Source: Yinghuangia seranimata (GTDB lineage Bacteria > Actinomycetota > Actinomycetes > Streptomycetales > Streptomycetaceae). From it: a stretch of DNA of 64,000 bases. The position numbers were made by a program, and so were the translations under genes. The stretch's first letter is position 1, and each line of letters starts with the position of its first letter. This document shows positions 1-11,228 of this stretch, one piece after another. The stretch is taken from NCBI RefSeq assembly GCF_029953285.1, contig NZ_JASAOI010000028.1:62001-126000 (forward strand), written 5' to 3'. The notes under the pieces were generated by a model. The model was not told where the DNA came from and made no database searches. It saw only the letters and a program-made list of their open reading frames with translations.

Positions 1-26
1 TCTCAGGAGTCCTCAGGAGTTCAGCC

Positions 27-1298
27 ATGGGCTCGACCGACGTCCCGTTCTGGGGCCCCGATTTCCCCCTCCTGCAGCGCACCGATCCGGACCTCGCCGA
101 TGTCGTGATGTCCGAACTGACCCGGCAGCGCGAGTGCCTGCAGCTGATCGCCAGTGAGAACTTCACCTCCTCCGCGGTGCTGGCGGTGCTCGGCAGCACG
201 CTCTCCAACAAGTACGCGGAGGGCTATCCGGGGCGCCGCTACTACGGCGGCTGCGCCGAGGTCGACCGCGCCGAGGAGATCGGCATCGCGCGGGCCCGGG
301 CGCTGTTCGGCGCCGAGCACGCGAACCTCCAGCCGCACTCGGGCGCGTCGGCGAACCTGGCGGCGTACGCGGCGCTGCTGGTGCCGGGCGACACGGTGCT
401 GGCGATGTCGCTGCCGCACGGCGGGCACCTCACCCACGGGTCGAGGGTGAACTTCTCCGGCCGGTGGTTCAGCACCGTGGCGTACGGCGTGCGCGAGCGG
501 GACGAGACGATCGACTACGACCAGGTCAGGGACCTGGCGCTGCGGCACCGGCCGAAGATGATCATCTGCGGCGCCACGGCATATCCCCGACTTGTCGACT
601 TCGCGCTGTTTCGAGAAGTCGCCGACGAGGTCGACGCCTACCTGGTGGTCGACGCGGCGCACTTCATCGGCCTGGTGGCCGGCGGCGCGGTGCCCTCGCC
701 GGTGCCGTACGCGGACATCGTCACCTGCACGACGCACAAGGTGCTGCGCGGCCCCCGCGGAGGCATGATCCTGTGCCGCGAGGAGCTCGCCGAGCGGGTG
801 GACAAGGCGGTGTTCCCGTTCTGCCAGGGCGGCCCGCTCATGCACGCGGTCGCGGCGAAGGCGGTCGCGCTGCACGAGGCGGCGCTGCCGTCCTTCGCGG
901 CGTACGCGCGGCAGGTGGTCGCGAACGCGCAGGCGCTGGCGACCGGCCTGGAGGCGGAGGGCATGCGCGCGGTGTCCGGCGGGACCGACACCCATCTCGC
1001 GCTGCTCGACCTGCGCGGCATGGGGGTGTCCGGGCGGGACGCGGAACTGCGCTGCGAGCGTGCGGGCATCACGCTCAACAAGAACGCGATTCCGTTCGAC
1101 CCGGCGAAGCCCATGATCGCCTCGGGCATCCGGGTGGGCACCCCCGCGGTGACCACGCAGGGCATGACCGAAGGCGACATGAAGGAGATCGCGACGCTGG
1201 TCGGGCGTGCGGTGCGGGACACCGACGGCAGCGCGGCACGGGAGATCGCCGCGGCGGTGGCCGACCTCGTGGCGACGCACCCCGCGTACCCCTACTGA
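27..1298 (+). CDS. glyA: Serine hydroxymethyltransferase
   Basis: This PLP enzyme interconverts serine plus tetrahydrofolate with glycine plus 5,10-methylene-THF, feeding one-carbon metabolism in the cytosol. The 423-residue product has the family length. The motif around 'CTTHKVLRGPRGG' places the Schiff-base lysine at about residue 238, and 'VVDAAHF' supplies the PLP-ring aspartate. The ATG is preceded by AGGAG; the sequence CTCAGGAGT is duplicated at 2-10 and 12-20, so two Shine-Dalgarno-like copies lie in front of the gene. It precedes the WecA-type gene and the ATP synthase operon, an order I recall from Streptomyces. Antisense reading frames across it are GC-driven shadows. Confidence 0.97.
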   Translation: MGSTDVPFWGPDFPLLQRTDPDLADVVMSELTRQRECLQLIASENFTSSAVLAVLGSTLSNKYAEGYPGRRYYGGCAEVDRAEEIGIARARALFGAEHANLQPHSGASANLAAYAALLVPGDTVLAMSLPHGGHLTHGSRVNFSGRWFSTVAYGVRERDETIDYDQVRDLALRHRPKMIICGATAYPRLVDFALFREVADEVDAYLVVDAAHFIGLVAGGAVPSPVPYADIVTCTTHKVLRGPRGGMILCREELAERVDKAVFPFCQGGPLMHAVAAKAVALHEAALPSFAAYARQVVANAQALATGLEAEGMRAVSGGTDTHLALLDLRGMGVSGRDAELRCERAGITLNKNAIPFDPAKPMIASGIRVGTPAVTTQGMTEGDMKEIATLVGRAVRDTDGSAAREIAAAVADLVATHPAYPY

Positions 1299-1310
1299 CC
1301 CGCCTGCCCC

Positions 1311-1339
1311 TTCCGGCCCGGCCGCCGGCCGGGTCGGAA
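1311..1339 (+). terminator. Hairpin terminator after glyA
   Basis: Thirteen bases at 1311-1323 pair with 1327-1339 (one G-U wobble) around a 3-nt loop, 12 bp after the glyA stop. There is no U-tract, which is common for terminators in high-GC actinomycetes. Confidence 0.65.
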
Positions 1340-1503
1340 CGCGCGGCCGGACGGCGCTCCGCGGACGACGCGCATAATCGGTGGGTGGCCGTGCCAACCG
1401 GACCCGGCCGCCAGGACGTCTTCAACCGTGGATGACCCTGATGGAGCAGCGTGTCCCCTGACGGGCGCACGCCGGACCGGTGGTTCTATCGTGGCGTGGA
1501 GAG

Positions 1504-1569
1504 CGCACAGAGGCGGAAGTGCCCCGTGTGACGGGCGAGGCCGGTGGCCCGCGGGGTGTCCTCTGTGCG
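1504..1569. promoter_or_regulatory. Long interrupted inverted repeat upstream of the WecA-type gene
   Basis: The 356-base gap between glyA and the transferase gene holds no convincing gene. Besides the glyA terminator it contains a perfect 10-bp arm pair (1504-1513 with 1560-1569). Inside it lie further complementary blocks (GCCCCG with CGGGGT, CGGGC with GCCCG), giving a stacked, interrupted hairpin. It lies about 85 nt before the TTG start of the next gene, so it could be a structured leader, an attenuator or a second terminator. I cannot tell which from sequence alone. Confidence 0.35.
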
Positions 1570-1654
1570 ATCGTTTCCCGCCGGGAAGACGATGACCCTT
1601 AATGTGCTGCGTGTGGTGCGGCGATCTGCAGAGTCCGGGGACGGTGGCTGAGTC

Positions 1655-2953
1655 TTGCGCGAGTACCTGCTGACGCTGTTCGTCTCCGCGGCCGTGACGT
1701 ACCTGCTCACCGGCGCCGTCCGCAGGTTCGCGATCGCCGCCGGCGCGATGCCCGAGATCCGCGCGCGCGACGTGCACAAGGAGCCGACCCCGCGCCTGGG
1801 CGGCATGGCGATGTTCGGCGGTCTGTGCGCCGGGCTGCTGATCGCCCGTCATCTGCCGGGCATGGAAGTGGTGTTCACCGACTCGACGGACGTGCAGGCG
1901 CTGCTGTCGGGTTGTGCGCTCATCTGCCTGCTCGGTGTGATCGACGACAAGTGGGGCGTCGACGCCATCATCAAGCTGCTCGGACAGGCGCTCGCCGCGG
2001 GCGTGATGGTGTGGCAGGGCATCGTGATCCTGTGGCTGCCGATCCCGGGTGAGGGGCCGGTGAGCCTGACGCCGACTCAGGGCACCATCCTCACCATCGC
2101 GATCGTGGTGATCACGATCAACGCGGTCAACTTCGTCGACGGCCTGGACGGCCTCGCGGCCGGCATGGTGTGCATCGCCGGCCTCGCGTTCTTCGCGTAC
2201 GCGTACCGGCTGTGGTTCGGCTACGGCATCGAAGGGGCCGCCGCCCCCACCATGTTCACCGCGCTGCTGGTCGGCATGTGCGTCGGCTTCCTGCCGCACA
2301 ACCTGCATCCGGCGCGGATCTTCATGGGCGACTCGGGCTCGATGCTGATCGGCCTGATGCTCGCCGCGGCCGCGATCACGCTGACCGGCCGCATCGACCC
2401 CGGGGTGGTCGCGGCGCAGAGCGGTTCGCAGACGTTCGCCACGCACAAGCTCGTTCCGGTCTACATCCCGCTGATCCTGCCGTTCGCGGTGCTGATTGTT
2501 CCGCTGATCGACCTGGTGATGGCCGTCACACGGCGCGGCTGGGCGGGGCGTTCGCCGTTCGCCGCGGACAAGGGGCATCTGCACCACCGGCTCCTGGAGA
2601 TCGGGCACTCGCACAGCCGGGCCGTGTTGATCATGTACTTCTGGTCCGGCCTCATCGCGTCGTTCACCGTGCTCATCTCGGTGCGGCCGGCCCGCCGTCC
2701 GATCGTCTACGCGGGGCTCGGGTTCATGGCGCTCGGCCTGATCGTCCTGCTGCTGCCGTGGTTCCGACCGCGCGTTCCCCGATGGCTGTACGTGTTCGTC
2801 CCCCCGCGCTATCGCGGCCGGGGCCGCCGCCGGGCGGGCGACGTGCCTGCGGACATAGCGCGCGAATCGGTCGAACAGCCTTGGCCCGCAGGGGAATCGG
2901 GCACGCGTCCGGTAGCGGGAAGCGGGTCGCGATCCCAGGGTCGTAGGCTGTGA
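1655..2953 (+). CDS. wecA: WecA/Rfe-like undecaprenyl-phosphate sugar-1-phosphate transferase (MraY family)
   Basis: A multi-pass membrane enzyme that transfers a sugar-1-phosphate, probably GlcNAc-1-P, from a UDP-sugar to a polyprenyl phosphate, starting a cell-envelope glycan. About ten hydrophobic segments are visible. Family motifs are all present: the Asp pair in 'GVIDDKWG' (residues 97-98), 'NFVDGLDGLAAG' near residue 160, 'FMGDSGS' near residue 225, and the HHR-type 'HLHHRLLEIGHSH' near residue 310. The start is a TTG with a weak upstream purine stretch. The last 50 residues are a charged low-complexity cytoplasmic tail. It sits between glyA and the ATP synthase genes. MraY itself is less likely because the gene is outside a dcw cluster. 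Confidence 0.88.
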   Translation: MREYLLTLFVSAAVTYLLTGAVRRFAIAAGAMPEIRARDVHKEPTPRLGGMAMFGGLCAGLLIARHLPGMEVVFTDSTDVQALLSGCALICLLGVIDDKWGVDAIIKLLGQALAAGVMVWQGIVILWLPIPGEGPVSLTPTQGTILTIAIVVITINAVNFVDGLDGLAAGMVCIAGLAFFAYAYRLWFGYGIEGAAAPTMFTALLVGMCVGFLPHNLHPARIFMGDSGSMLIGLMLAAAAITLTGRIDPGVVAAQSGSQTFATHKLVPVYIPLILPFAVLIVPLIDLVMAVTRRGWAGRSPFAADKGHLHHRLLEIGHSHSRAVLIMYFWSGLIASFTVLISVRPARRPIVYAGLGFMALGLIVLLLPWFRPRVPRWLYVFVPPRYRGRGRRRAGDVPADIARESVEQPWPAGESGTRPVAGSGSRSQGRRL

Positions 2954-3027
2954 GCTTGGGCACAGCTACGGGTAAAGCTCTGCTCAAATAGTTTGTGATA
3001 CCGTTCACGAACCAGGAGTAAGGGCCG

Positions 3028-3156
3028 ATGGACCCTAGGGAAACCGACTACCGGTTCCCGATCTTCGCAGTCCGGGGGACCCTCGACCCCAGCGCCATCC
3101 TGGTTGCCCCCGCACCCCCCGACTCTTGCCGGAGACACCGACATGCAGGCCAATGA
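3028..3156 (+). CDS. Possible 42-residue leader peptide before the ATP synthase operon
   Basis: An ATG at 3028 follows a good AGGAG ribosome-binding site (3014-3018) and opens a 42-codon frame ending at 3156. It begins MDPRETDYRFPIF and overlaps the start of the next membrane gene by 14 bases in another frame. No known family is recognised. It could be a translated leader that couples translation into the operon, or a chance frame with a good Shine-Dalgarno. Confidence 0.25.
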   Translation: MDPRETDYRFPIFAVRGTLDPSAILVAPAPPDSCRRHRHAGQ

Positions 3157-3547
3157 CGCACGGCTTCTGCGCGGATCGGCCATCCCCACGGCCGCCGTCG
3201 CGATCGTCGCGATGGTCGTGGGCGCGGTCGTCGCCGGAGGCAAGGGACTGATCGGCGCGGCCTTCGCGTCCGTCGTCGTCCTCGTCTTCTTCTCGCTCGG
3301 ACAGATCGCGATCGGAAAGATCACGAACGGCAATCCGATGCTGATCATGAACATGGCGATGCTCACGTACCTCGCACAGGTCGGCGGCATTGCCATCCTC
3401 CTGTTCGCCTTCGCCGACGCGACCTGGTTCGACACCAAGGTGTTCGCGATCGTGATCCTCTGCGCCACCGTCGTGTGGATCGCCGCGCAGGTCCGCGTGT
3501 TCAGCAAGCTGAAGATCGCCTACGTCGAACCGGACGGGAAGCGATGA
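3143..3547 (+). CDS. atpI: ATP synthase protein I-like membrane protein
   Basis: A 134-residue protein with four predicted membrane helices (about residues 10-30, 33-52, 62-82 and 92-110). It resembles the ATP synthase I family that precedes atpB in actinomycetes and is thought to help assemble the c-ring or admit Mg2+. The ATG at 3143 is chosen because GGAGA lies 7 bases upstream; an earlier in-frame start at 3104 lacks a ribosome-binding site. The gene is co-oriented with, and about 100 bp upstream of, the smaller AtpZ-like gene. The function is known by family association rather than by any catalytic motif. Confidence 0.75.
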   Translation: MQANDARLLRGSAIPTAAVAIVAMVVGAVVAGGKGLIGAAFASVVVLVFFSLGQIAIGKITNGNPMLIMNMAMLTYLAQVGGIAILLFAFADATWFDTKVFAIVILCATVVWIAAQVRVFSKLKIAYVEPDGKR

Positions 3548-3644
3548 AGCATGAGGCCTGGTCCGTGCACGTTCACCGTCTTCACAGTGTTCGACGGGCC
3601 GGGTGCGAACACCGCCCCACGCTCCTGCTATCGTCCGGTGCGTC

Positions 3645-3890
3645 ATGAGCGAGAGTGGACGCCGCAACAGTCCCGACGGTTCCCGCAAGGAAATCCCCAA
3701 GGACTCGAGCCTGGCCGACGCCACATGGTCGAGCATCAGCTACATCCTGGGCGGCATGGCCGTCTACGGGGGCCTGGGCTGGCTGGTCGACCGGTGGACG
3801 GGACACTCCACGCTGTTCCTGCCGATCGGACTGATCGTCGGAGTCGCTCTGTCCCTGGTTCTTGTCTATGTCCGCCACGGCAGGTCCTGA
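3645..3890 (+). CDS. AtpZ/AtpI-like small membrane protein
   Basis: An 81-residue protein with a charged N-terminus and two membrane helices: 'SYILGGMAVYGGLGWLVD' and 'FLPIGLIVGVALSLVLVYV'. The Gly-rich first helix followed by WLVDRWTG is the signature of the AtpZ/AtpI F-ATPase accessory family. These proteins have been linked to c-ring assembly or Ca2+/Mg2+ transport with the ATP synthase. The ATG at 3645 is preferred over a longer frame because the extension is not conserved-looking. Having two different accessory proteins before atpB means the pair should be told apart when naming: this is the AtpZ-type one. Confidence 0.75.
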   Translation: MSESGRRNSPDGSRKEIPKDSSLADATWSSISYILGGMAVYGGLGWLVDRWTGHSTLFLPIGLIVGVALSLVLVYVRHGRS

Positions 3891-3977
3891 CCGGACCCTG
3901 CTGCGTGCCGCTCCGCGGTCGACGACCGCGCCGACACACTGAGGTTGCCGCAAAGATGCTTCACGACGAAGGAGTCG

Positions 3978-4787
3978 ATGGTGGCTGCTGACGTCCAGCT
4001 CGCCAGCAGCTGTCACCTGTTTGACGACGGCTGCGGCTTCCCGTCCCCGGGGCTGAACACGTTCGAGTTCAAGCCGATCTTCTCGATCGGCAGCTTCGAC
4101 TTCACCAAGCCGATGCTGCTGTGCCTGATCGCGATGCTCATCGTGATCACGTTCTTCTGGAGCGCGTTCGGCAAGCCGAAGATGGTGCCGCGCGGCGTGC
4201 AGAACATCGGCGAGCTCGGCTACCTGTTCGTGCGCGACCAGATCTCCCGCGAGACGATCGGCAAGAAGGGCGACAAGTACGTCCCCTTCCTGGTCTCGAT
4301 CTTCTTCTTCGTCTGGGTCATGAACGTGATGTCGATCATCCCGTTGGCCCAGTTCCCGGTGACCTCGCGGATCGCCTACCCGGCCTCCATCGTCGGCATG
4401 GTGTGGCTCACGTACCTGTACCTGGGCATCAAGAACCAGGGCTTCGTCGGCTACTTCAAGAACATGATGTTCCCGCCCGGCCTGCCGAAGTGGATCTACG
4501 TCCTCCTCGCGCCGATCGAGTTCATCTCGAACATCATCGTGCGGCCCTTCACGCTGGCCGTCCGGCTCTTCGCCAACATGTTCGCCGGCCACATGCTGAT
4601 CGTGACCTTCAGCGTCGCGGCCTGGTACATGCTCGGTCCGTCCATCGGCGCGCTCTACTCGGCGACGTCCTTCCTGATGGTCGTGATCATGGTCGCCTTC
4701 GAGCTGATGATCCAGGCGCTGCAGGCGTACATCATCACGCTGCTGACCGCCTCGTACATCTCCAGCTCGCTCGAAGCCGAGCACTGA
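3978..4787 (+). CDS. atpB: F1Fo ATP synthase subunit a
   Basis: The stator half of the proton channel in the membrane Fo sector. The 269-residue product has five to six helices. The essential arginine lies in 'FTLAVRLFANMFAGH' near residue 200, and the Glu and Gln of helix 5 in 'AFELMIQALQAYI'. The ATG at 3978 has GAAGGAG 6 bases upstream, so the TTG at 3945 is rejected. The N-terminus has two cysteines in 'SSCHLFDDGCGF'. It opens the standard order atpB-E-F-H-A-G-D-C. Confidence 0.97.
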   Translation: MVAADVQLASSCHLFDDGCGFPSPGLNTFEFKPIFSIGSFDFTKPMLLCLIAMLIVITFFWSAFGKPKMVPRGVQNIGELGYLFVRDQISRETIGKKGDKYVPFLVSIFFFVWVMNVMSIIPLAQFPVTSRIAYPASIVGMVWLTYLYLGIKNQGFVGYFKNMMFPPGLPKWIYVLLAPIEFISNIIVRPFTLAVRLFANMFAGHMLIVTFSVAAWYMLGPSIGALYSATSFLMVVIMVAFELMIQALQAYIITLLTASYISSSLEAEH

Positions 4788-5087
<300 letters not shown>

Positions 5088-5116
5088 CCTTTCACTTCCC
5101 CACGAAGGAGCCCACC

Positions 5117-5668
5117 GTGATCTACCTCGCCAGCGAGACGGAGCAGAACCCGCTGCTCCCGCCGCTTGACGAAATCATCATCGGTGGCGTGGCGTTCCTC
5201 ATCGTCTTCTTCTTCCTCGGCAAGGTCCTCCTTCCGAAGATCCAGAAGACGCTGGCGGACCGTACGGACGCCATCGAAGGCGGCCTCAAGCGTGCCGAAG
5301 ACGCTCAGGCCGAGGCCCAGGCCGAGCTTGAGCGGTACCGCGCGCAGCTGATCGACGCCCGTCGTGAAGCCGGCCGCCTGACCGAGGACGCCCGGGAGCA
5401 GGGTGCCGCGGCGATCGCCGAGATGCGCGCCGAAGGTGCCCGCATCAAGGACGAGATCGTGGCCTCCGGCCACGCTCAGATCGAGGACGACCGCAAGCAG
5501 GCGTCTTCCGTGCTCCGTCGGGACGTCGGCAAGCTCGCCGTCGACCTCGCGAGCCGCATCGTCGGGGAGTCGCTCGAGGACGAGGCGCGTCAGCGCCGCA
5601 TCGTCGACCGCTTCCTGGAGGAGCTCGAGGCGAAGGCGGCCGCGCAGACCCCTGAGCAGGTGCGCTGA
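5117..5668 (+). CDS. atpF: F1Fo ATP synthase subunit b
   Basis: The peripheral-stalk subunit, 183 residues: one N-terminal membrane helix ('IIIGGVAFLIVFFFLGKVLL', residues about 18-37) and a long charged amphipathic coiled coil rich in Ala, Glu and Arg. The GTG at 5117 has GAAGGAG 7 bases upstream; a GTG at 5084 overlapping the atpE stop has no ribosome-binding site. The stop overlaps the atpH start (ATGA), so translation of the two stalk subunits is coupled. Confidence 0.96.
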   Translation: MIYLASETEQNPLLPPLDEIIIGGVAFLIVFFFLGKVLLPKIQKTLADRTDAIEGGLKRAEDAQAEAQAELERYRAQLIDARREAGRLTEDAREQGAAAIAEMRAEGARIKDEIVASGHAQIEDDRKQASSVLRRDVGKLAVDLASRIVGESLEDEARQRRIVDRFLEELEAKAAAQTPEQVR

Positions 5669-6483
5669 TGCAGGGCGCCAGCCGGAGTTCGATCGGCGCG
5701 GCTCGGGAACGCCTCGACGCGCTCGCCCAGTCGACGGGCACCGACATGGAGTCGCTCGCGGGCGACCTCCACTCCGTCGTGCTGTTGCTCGACCGCACGG
5801 TGGTGCTGCGTCGGGTCCTGACGGACCCGGCGCGGTCCGGGGAGTCGCGGGCCGCGTTCCTGGCCCAGCTCCTCGACGGCCAGATCAGCGGCGAGTCCGC
5901 CGATCTGCTCGGCGGCCTGGTCCGCGCGCGCTGGTCGCAGCCGCGTGACCTGGTCGACGCGATCGACGAACTGTCGATCGACGCCGAACTGATCGCGGCG
6001 GAGCGCGACGGTTCCCTCGACGACGTCGAGGACGAACTGTTCCGCTTCGGTCGCATCGTGGCCGGACAGCGCGAGCTGCGGTCCACGCTCACCGACCCGT
6101 CCGTCACGGACAGTCGCAAGGCCGAGCTGGTCGCCGGGCTGCTGGAGGGCCGGGTCCGTCCCGTCACCCGCCGCCTGGTCACCCGCCTGGTCGCGCACCC
6201 GCGGAGCCGTAGCCTGGAAGCCGGGCTCGACGCGTACGCACGGCTCGCAGCCGAGCGCCGCCGCCGCATGGTCGCACTGGTCACGGTGGCTCTGCCCCTC
6301 ACCGAGGAGCAGAACACCCGCCTGGCCGCAGCCCTCGGTCGCCTCTACGGGCGGCCGGTCCACCTCAACGTCGAGATCGACGACGAGGTCCTCGGGGGCG
6401 TCCGGGTGCAGATCGGTGACGACGTCATCGACGGCACCGTGGCCACCCGCCTCGACGAGGCCGGGCGACGACTGGTCCGTTGA
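5668..6483 (+). CDS. atpH: F1Fo ATP synthase subunit delta
   Basis: This subunit joins the peripheral stalk to the top of the F1 head. At 271 residues it is about 90 longer than E. coli delta. The extra N-terminal helical region (residues 1-90) is usual in Streptomyces-type actinomycetes and is not a b-delta fusion, because atpF is separate and intact. The C-terminal half carries the conserved delta segment 'VRVQIGDDVIDGTVATRL'. It starts at an ATG overlapping the atpF stop. Confidence 0.95.
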   Translation: MQGASRSSIGAARERLDALAQSTGTDMESLAGDLHSVVLLLDRTVVLRRVLTDPARSGESRAAFLAQLLDGQISGESADLLGGLVRARWSQPRDLVDAIDELSIDAELIAAERDGSLDDVEDELFRFGRIVAGQRELRSTLTDPSVTDSRKAELVAGLLEGRVRPVTRRLVTRLVAHPRSRSLEAGLDAYARLAAERRRRMVALVTVALPLTEEQNTRLAAALGRLYGRPVHLNVEIDDEVLGGVRVQIGDDVIDGTVATRLDEAGRRLVR

Positions 6484-6591
6484 CCCCAGGGTCGACGAGC
6501 TGAACATCCAAGACAGCAGCATCGCGGTTCCGAGATCGCCGTCACCGACGGCGGACCGTAACCCCACCACCTAGGAGAGCAGGGACACCAG

Positions 6592-8235
6592 ATGGCGGAG
6601 CTCACGATCCGGCCGGAGGAGATCCGGGACGCGCTGGAGCGCTTCGTCGACTCGTACGAGCCGGACACGGCCTCGCGCGAGGAAGTCGGCACGGTCAGCG
6701 AGTGCATGGACGGCATCGCCAAGGTCGAGGGCCTGCCCTCGGTCATGGCCAACGAACTCCTGAAGTTCGAGGACGGCACCCTCGGCCTCGCGCTGAACCT
6801 CGACGTCCGCGAGATCGGTGTCGTCATCCTCGGTGACTTCAGCGCGATCGAAGAGGGCCAGACGGTCCGCCGCACGGGCGAGGTCCTGTCGGTCCCGGTC
6901 GGCGAGGGCTACCTCGGCCGCGTCGTCGACCCGCTGGGCAACCCGATCGACGGCAAGGGCGAGATCGAGAGCGAGGGCCGCCGCGCCCTCGAGCTCCAGG
7001 CCCCCGGCGTCATGATGCGCAAGTCGGTCCACGAGCCGATGCAGACCGGCATCAAGGCGATCGACTCGATGACCCCGATCGGCCGCGGCCAGCGCCAGCT
7101 GATCATCGGCGACCGCCAGACCGGCAAGACCGCGGTCTGCGTCGACACGATCATCAACCAGCGTGAGAACTGGAAGTCGGGCGACCCGAAGAAGCAGGTC
7201 CGCTGCATCTACGTCGCCATCGGCCAGAAGGGCTCGACGATCGCGGGCGTTCGCCGCTCGCTCGAAGAGGCCGGCGCGATGGAGTACACGACCATCGTCG
7301 CGGCCCCCGCGTCCGACCCGGCCGGCTTCAAGTACCTGGCCCCGTACACCGGCTCGGCCATCGGCCAGCACTGGATGTACCAGGGCAAGCACGTCCTGAT
7401 CGTCTTCGACGACCTGACCAAGCAGGCCGAGGCCTACCGCGCCGTGTCGCTGCTGCTCCGCCGCCCGCCGGGCCGCGAGGCGTACCCCGGCGACGTCTTC
7501 TACCTGCACTCCCGTCTGCTCGAGCGCTGCGCGAAGCTCTCGGACGAGCTGGGCGCGGGTTCGATGACCGGTCTGCCGATCATCGAGACCAAGGCGAACG
7601 ACGTCTCGGCGTACATCCCGACGAACGTCATCTCCATCACCGACGGCCAGTGCTTCCTGGAGTCGGACCTGTTCAACCAGGGCGTCCGTCCGGCGGTCAA
7701 CGTCGGTATCTCGGTCTCCCGCGTCGGTGGCTCGGCGCAGACGAAGGCGATGAAGTCGGTTTCCGGCCAGCTGCGTCTGTCGCTCGCCCAGTACCGCGAG
7801 CTCGAGGCGTTCGCCGCCTTCGGCTCCGACCTGGACGCCGCCTCCAAGTCCTCCCTCGAGCGCGGCGCGCGCATGGTCGAGCTGCTCAAGCAGGGCCAGT
7901 ACTCGCCGTTCCCGATGGAGGAGCAGGTCGTCTCCATCTGGGCCGGCACCACGGGCCGCCTGGACGACGTCCCGGTCGAGGACATCCGCCGCTTCGAGCG
8001 TGAGTTCCTGGACAACCTGCGCACCTCGCGCAAGGAGATCCTGACCACGATCGCGGAGACCGGCAAGCTCGAGGACTCCACGATCGACGCCATGGGCGAG
8101 GCGCTCGCGTCGTTCAAGCAGATCTTCACCAAGGCCGACGGCTCGCCGCTCGTCACCGACGTGCCGGTCGAGGCGCTGGGCAAGGACGAGGTCGGCCAGG
8201 AGACCATCAAGCGCCACGTCAAGTCCGGCAACTGA
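6592..8235 (+). CDS. atpA: F1Fo ATP synthase subunit alpha
   Basis: The regulatory nucleotide-binding subunit of the F1 head, 547 residues. The Walker A motif is '[10 protein letters not shown]' near residue 170, Walker B lies in '[10 protein letters not shown]', and the alpha-specific '[13 protein letters not shown]' precedes it. Residues 400-420 hold the conserved 'FGSDLD' and arginine region. The C-terminal tail beyond residue 510 is longer than in E. coli, as usual in actinobacteria. The ATG follows AGGAGAGCAGGG. There is a 108-bp spacer after atpH. Confidence 0.98.
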   Translation: MAELTIRPEEIRDALERFVDSYEPDTASREEVGTVSECMDGIAKVEGLPSVMANELLKFEDGTLGLALNLDVREIGVVILGDFSAIEEGQTVRRTGEVLSVPVGEGYLGRVVDPLGNPIDGKGEIESEGRRALELQAPGVMMRKSVHEPMQTGIKAIDSMTPIGRGQRQLIIGDRQTGKTAVCVDTIINQRENWKSGDPKKQVRCIYVAIGQKGSTIAGVRRSLEEAGAMEYTTIVAAPASDPAGFKYLAPYTGSAIGQHWMYQGKHVLIVFDDLTKQAEAYRAVSLLLRRPPGREAYPGDVFYLHSRLLERCAKLSDELGAGSMTGLPIIETKANDVSAYIPTNVISITDGQCFLESDLFNQGVRPAVNVGISVSRVGGSAQTKAMKSVSGQLRLSLAQYRELEAFAAFGSDLDAASKSSLERGARMVELLKQGQYSPFPMEEQVVSIWAGTTGRLDDVPVEDIRRFEREFLDNLRTSRKEILTTIAETGKLEDSTIDAMGEALASFKQIFTKADGSPLVTDVPVEALGKDEVGQETIKRHVKSGN

Positions 8236-8254
8236 GAACGGAGAGACCTGACAC

Positions 8255-10602
<2,348 letters not shown>

Positions 10603-10620
10603 CGCGATACGACGCGAGGT

Positions 10621-10653
10621 GCGAGGGGCGGTCCGCTGCGGGCCGTCCCTCGC
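10621..10653 (+). terminator. Strong intra-operon hairpin between atpD and atpC
   Basis: A 14-bp stem (10621-10634 with 10640-10653, two G-U pairs) closes on a 5-nt loop, 18 bp after the atpD stop. It may be a partial terminator, or a stabiliser of the upstream mRNA that lowers atpC expression relative to atpD, fitting the 3:1 beta:epsilon stoichiometry. Confidence 0.55.
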
Positions 10654-10676
10654 CCACGCGGGCCCCGGGCGCCCGG

Positions 10677-10707
10677 TTGGAATCGGGGTCCGCGGGACCG
10701 ATATTCT
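10677..10707 (+). promoter_or_regulatory. Possible internal promoter for atpC-DUF2550
   Basis: TTGGAA (10677-10682) and TATTCT (10702-10707) are 19 bp apart, in the gap between the hairpin and atpC. The boxes are good for this GC-rich genome but the spacing is one or two bases long. Confidence 0.3.
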
Positions 10708-10793
10708 GACAGCGTTCCGCGCCGGAGACTCCGGCAGCGCGGGACACGCCCTGGCGCCGCGCGCGCCGGGTCGTACGACCTGAGGAGCCCACG

Positions 10794-11168
10794 TTGGCTG
10801 AGCTGCACGTCGAGCTGGTCGCGGCCGACCGCAAGGTGTGGTCGGGCGAGGCCACGATCGTTGTCGCCCGCACCACCGACGGCGACGTCGGTATCCAGCC
10901 TGGGCACACCCCTGTGCTCGGTGTCCTGGAGTCGGGTCCGGTGACGATCCGCCAGGCGGACGGCAACACCATCGTCGCGGCGGTACACGGCGGGTTCGTG
11001 TCCTTCGCGGACAACAACCTGTCGGTGCTCGCGGAGATCGCCGAGCTCGCCGACGAGATCGATGTGGCCCGTGCCGAGCGCGCGCTCGAGCGGGCCGGCG
11101 CGGCGCAGGACTCGGCGGCCGAGCGCCGTGCCGAGACGCGTCTGCGTGCCGCGGGCATCGGGCACTGA
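10794..11168 (+). CDS. atpC: F1Fo ATP synthase subunit epsilon
   Basis: The small rotor subunit that also inhibits ATP hydrolysis, 124 residues. The N-terminal beta-sandwich carries 'DVGIQPGHTPVLGVL' and 'AVHGGFVSFADNNLSVLAE', both typical. The C-terminal helical arm is Ala/Arg/Glu-rich and slightly short, as in other actinomycetes. The start is a TTG with TGAGGAG 5 bases upstream. The long spacer from atpD, with a hairpin and a promoter-like element, suggests separate control. Confidence 0.96.
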   Translation: MAELHVELVAADRKVWSGEATIVVARTTDGDVGIQPGHTPVLGVLESGPVTIRQADGNTIVAAVHGGFVSFADNNLSVLAEIAELADEIDVARAERALERAGAAQDSAAERRAETRLRAAGIGH

Positions 11169-11228
11169 CGCATACTCCCCACGCGTCGGCCTGGTCCGGA
11201 CGCAAGCGACACGAGGAGGTCCGACGAG

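Noticed and set aside
10603-10793. A small gene between atpD and atpC
   Set aside because: No frame has a ribosome-binding site and coding-like composition; a hairpin and promoter-like boxes explain the gap better.
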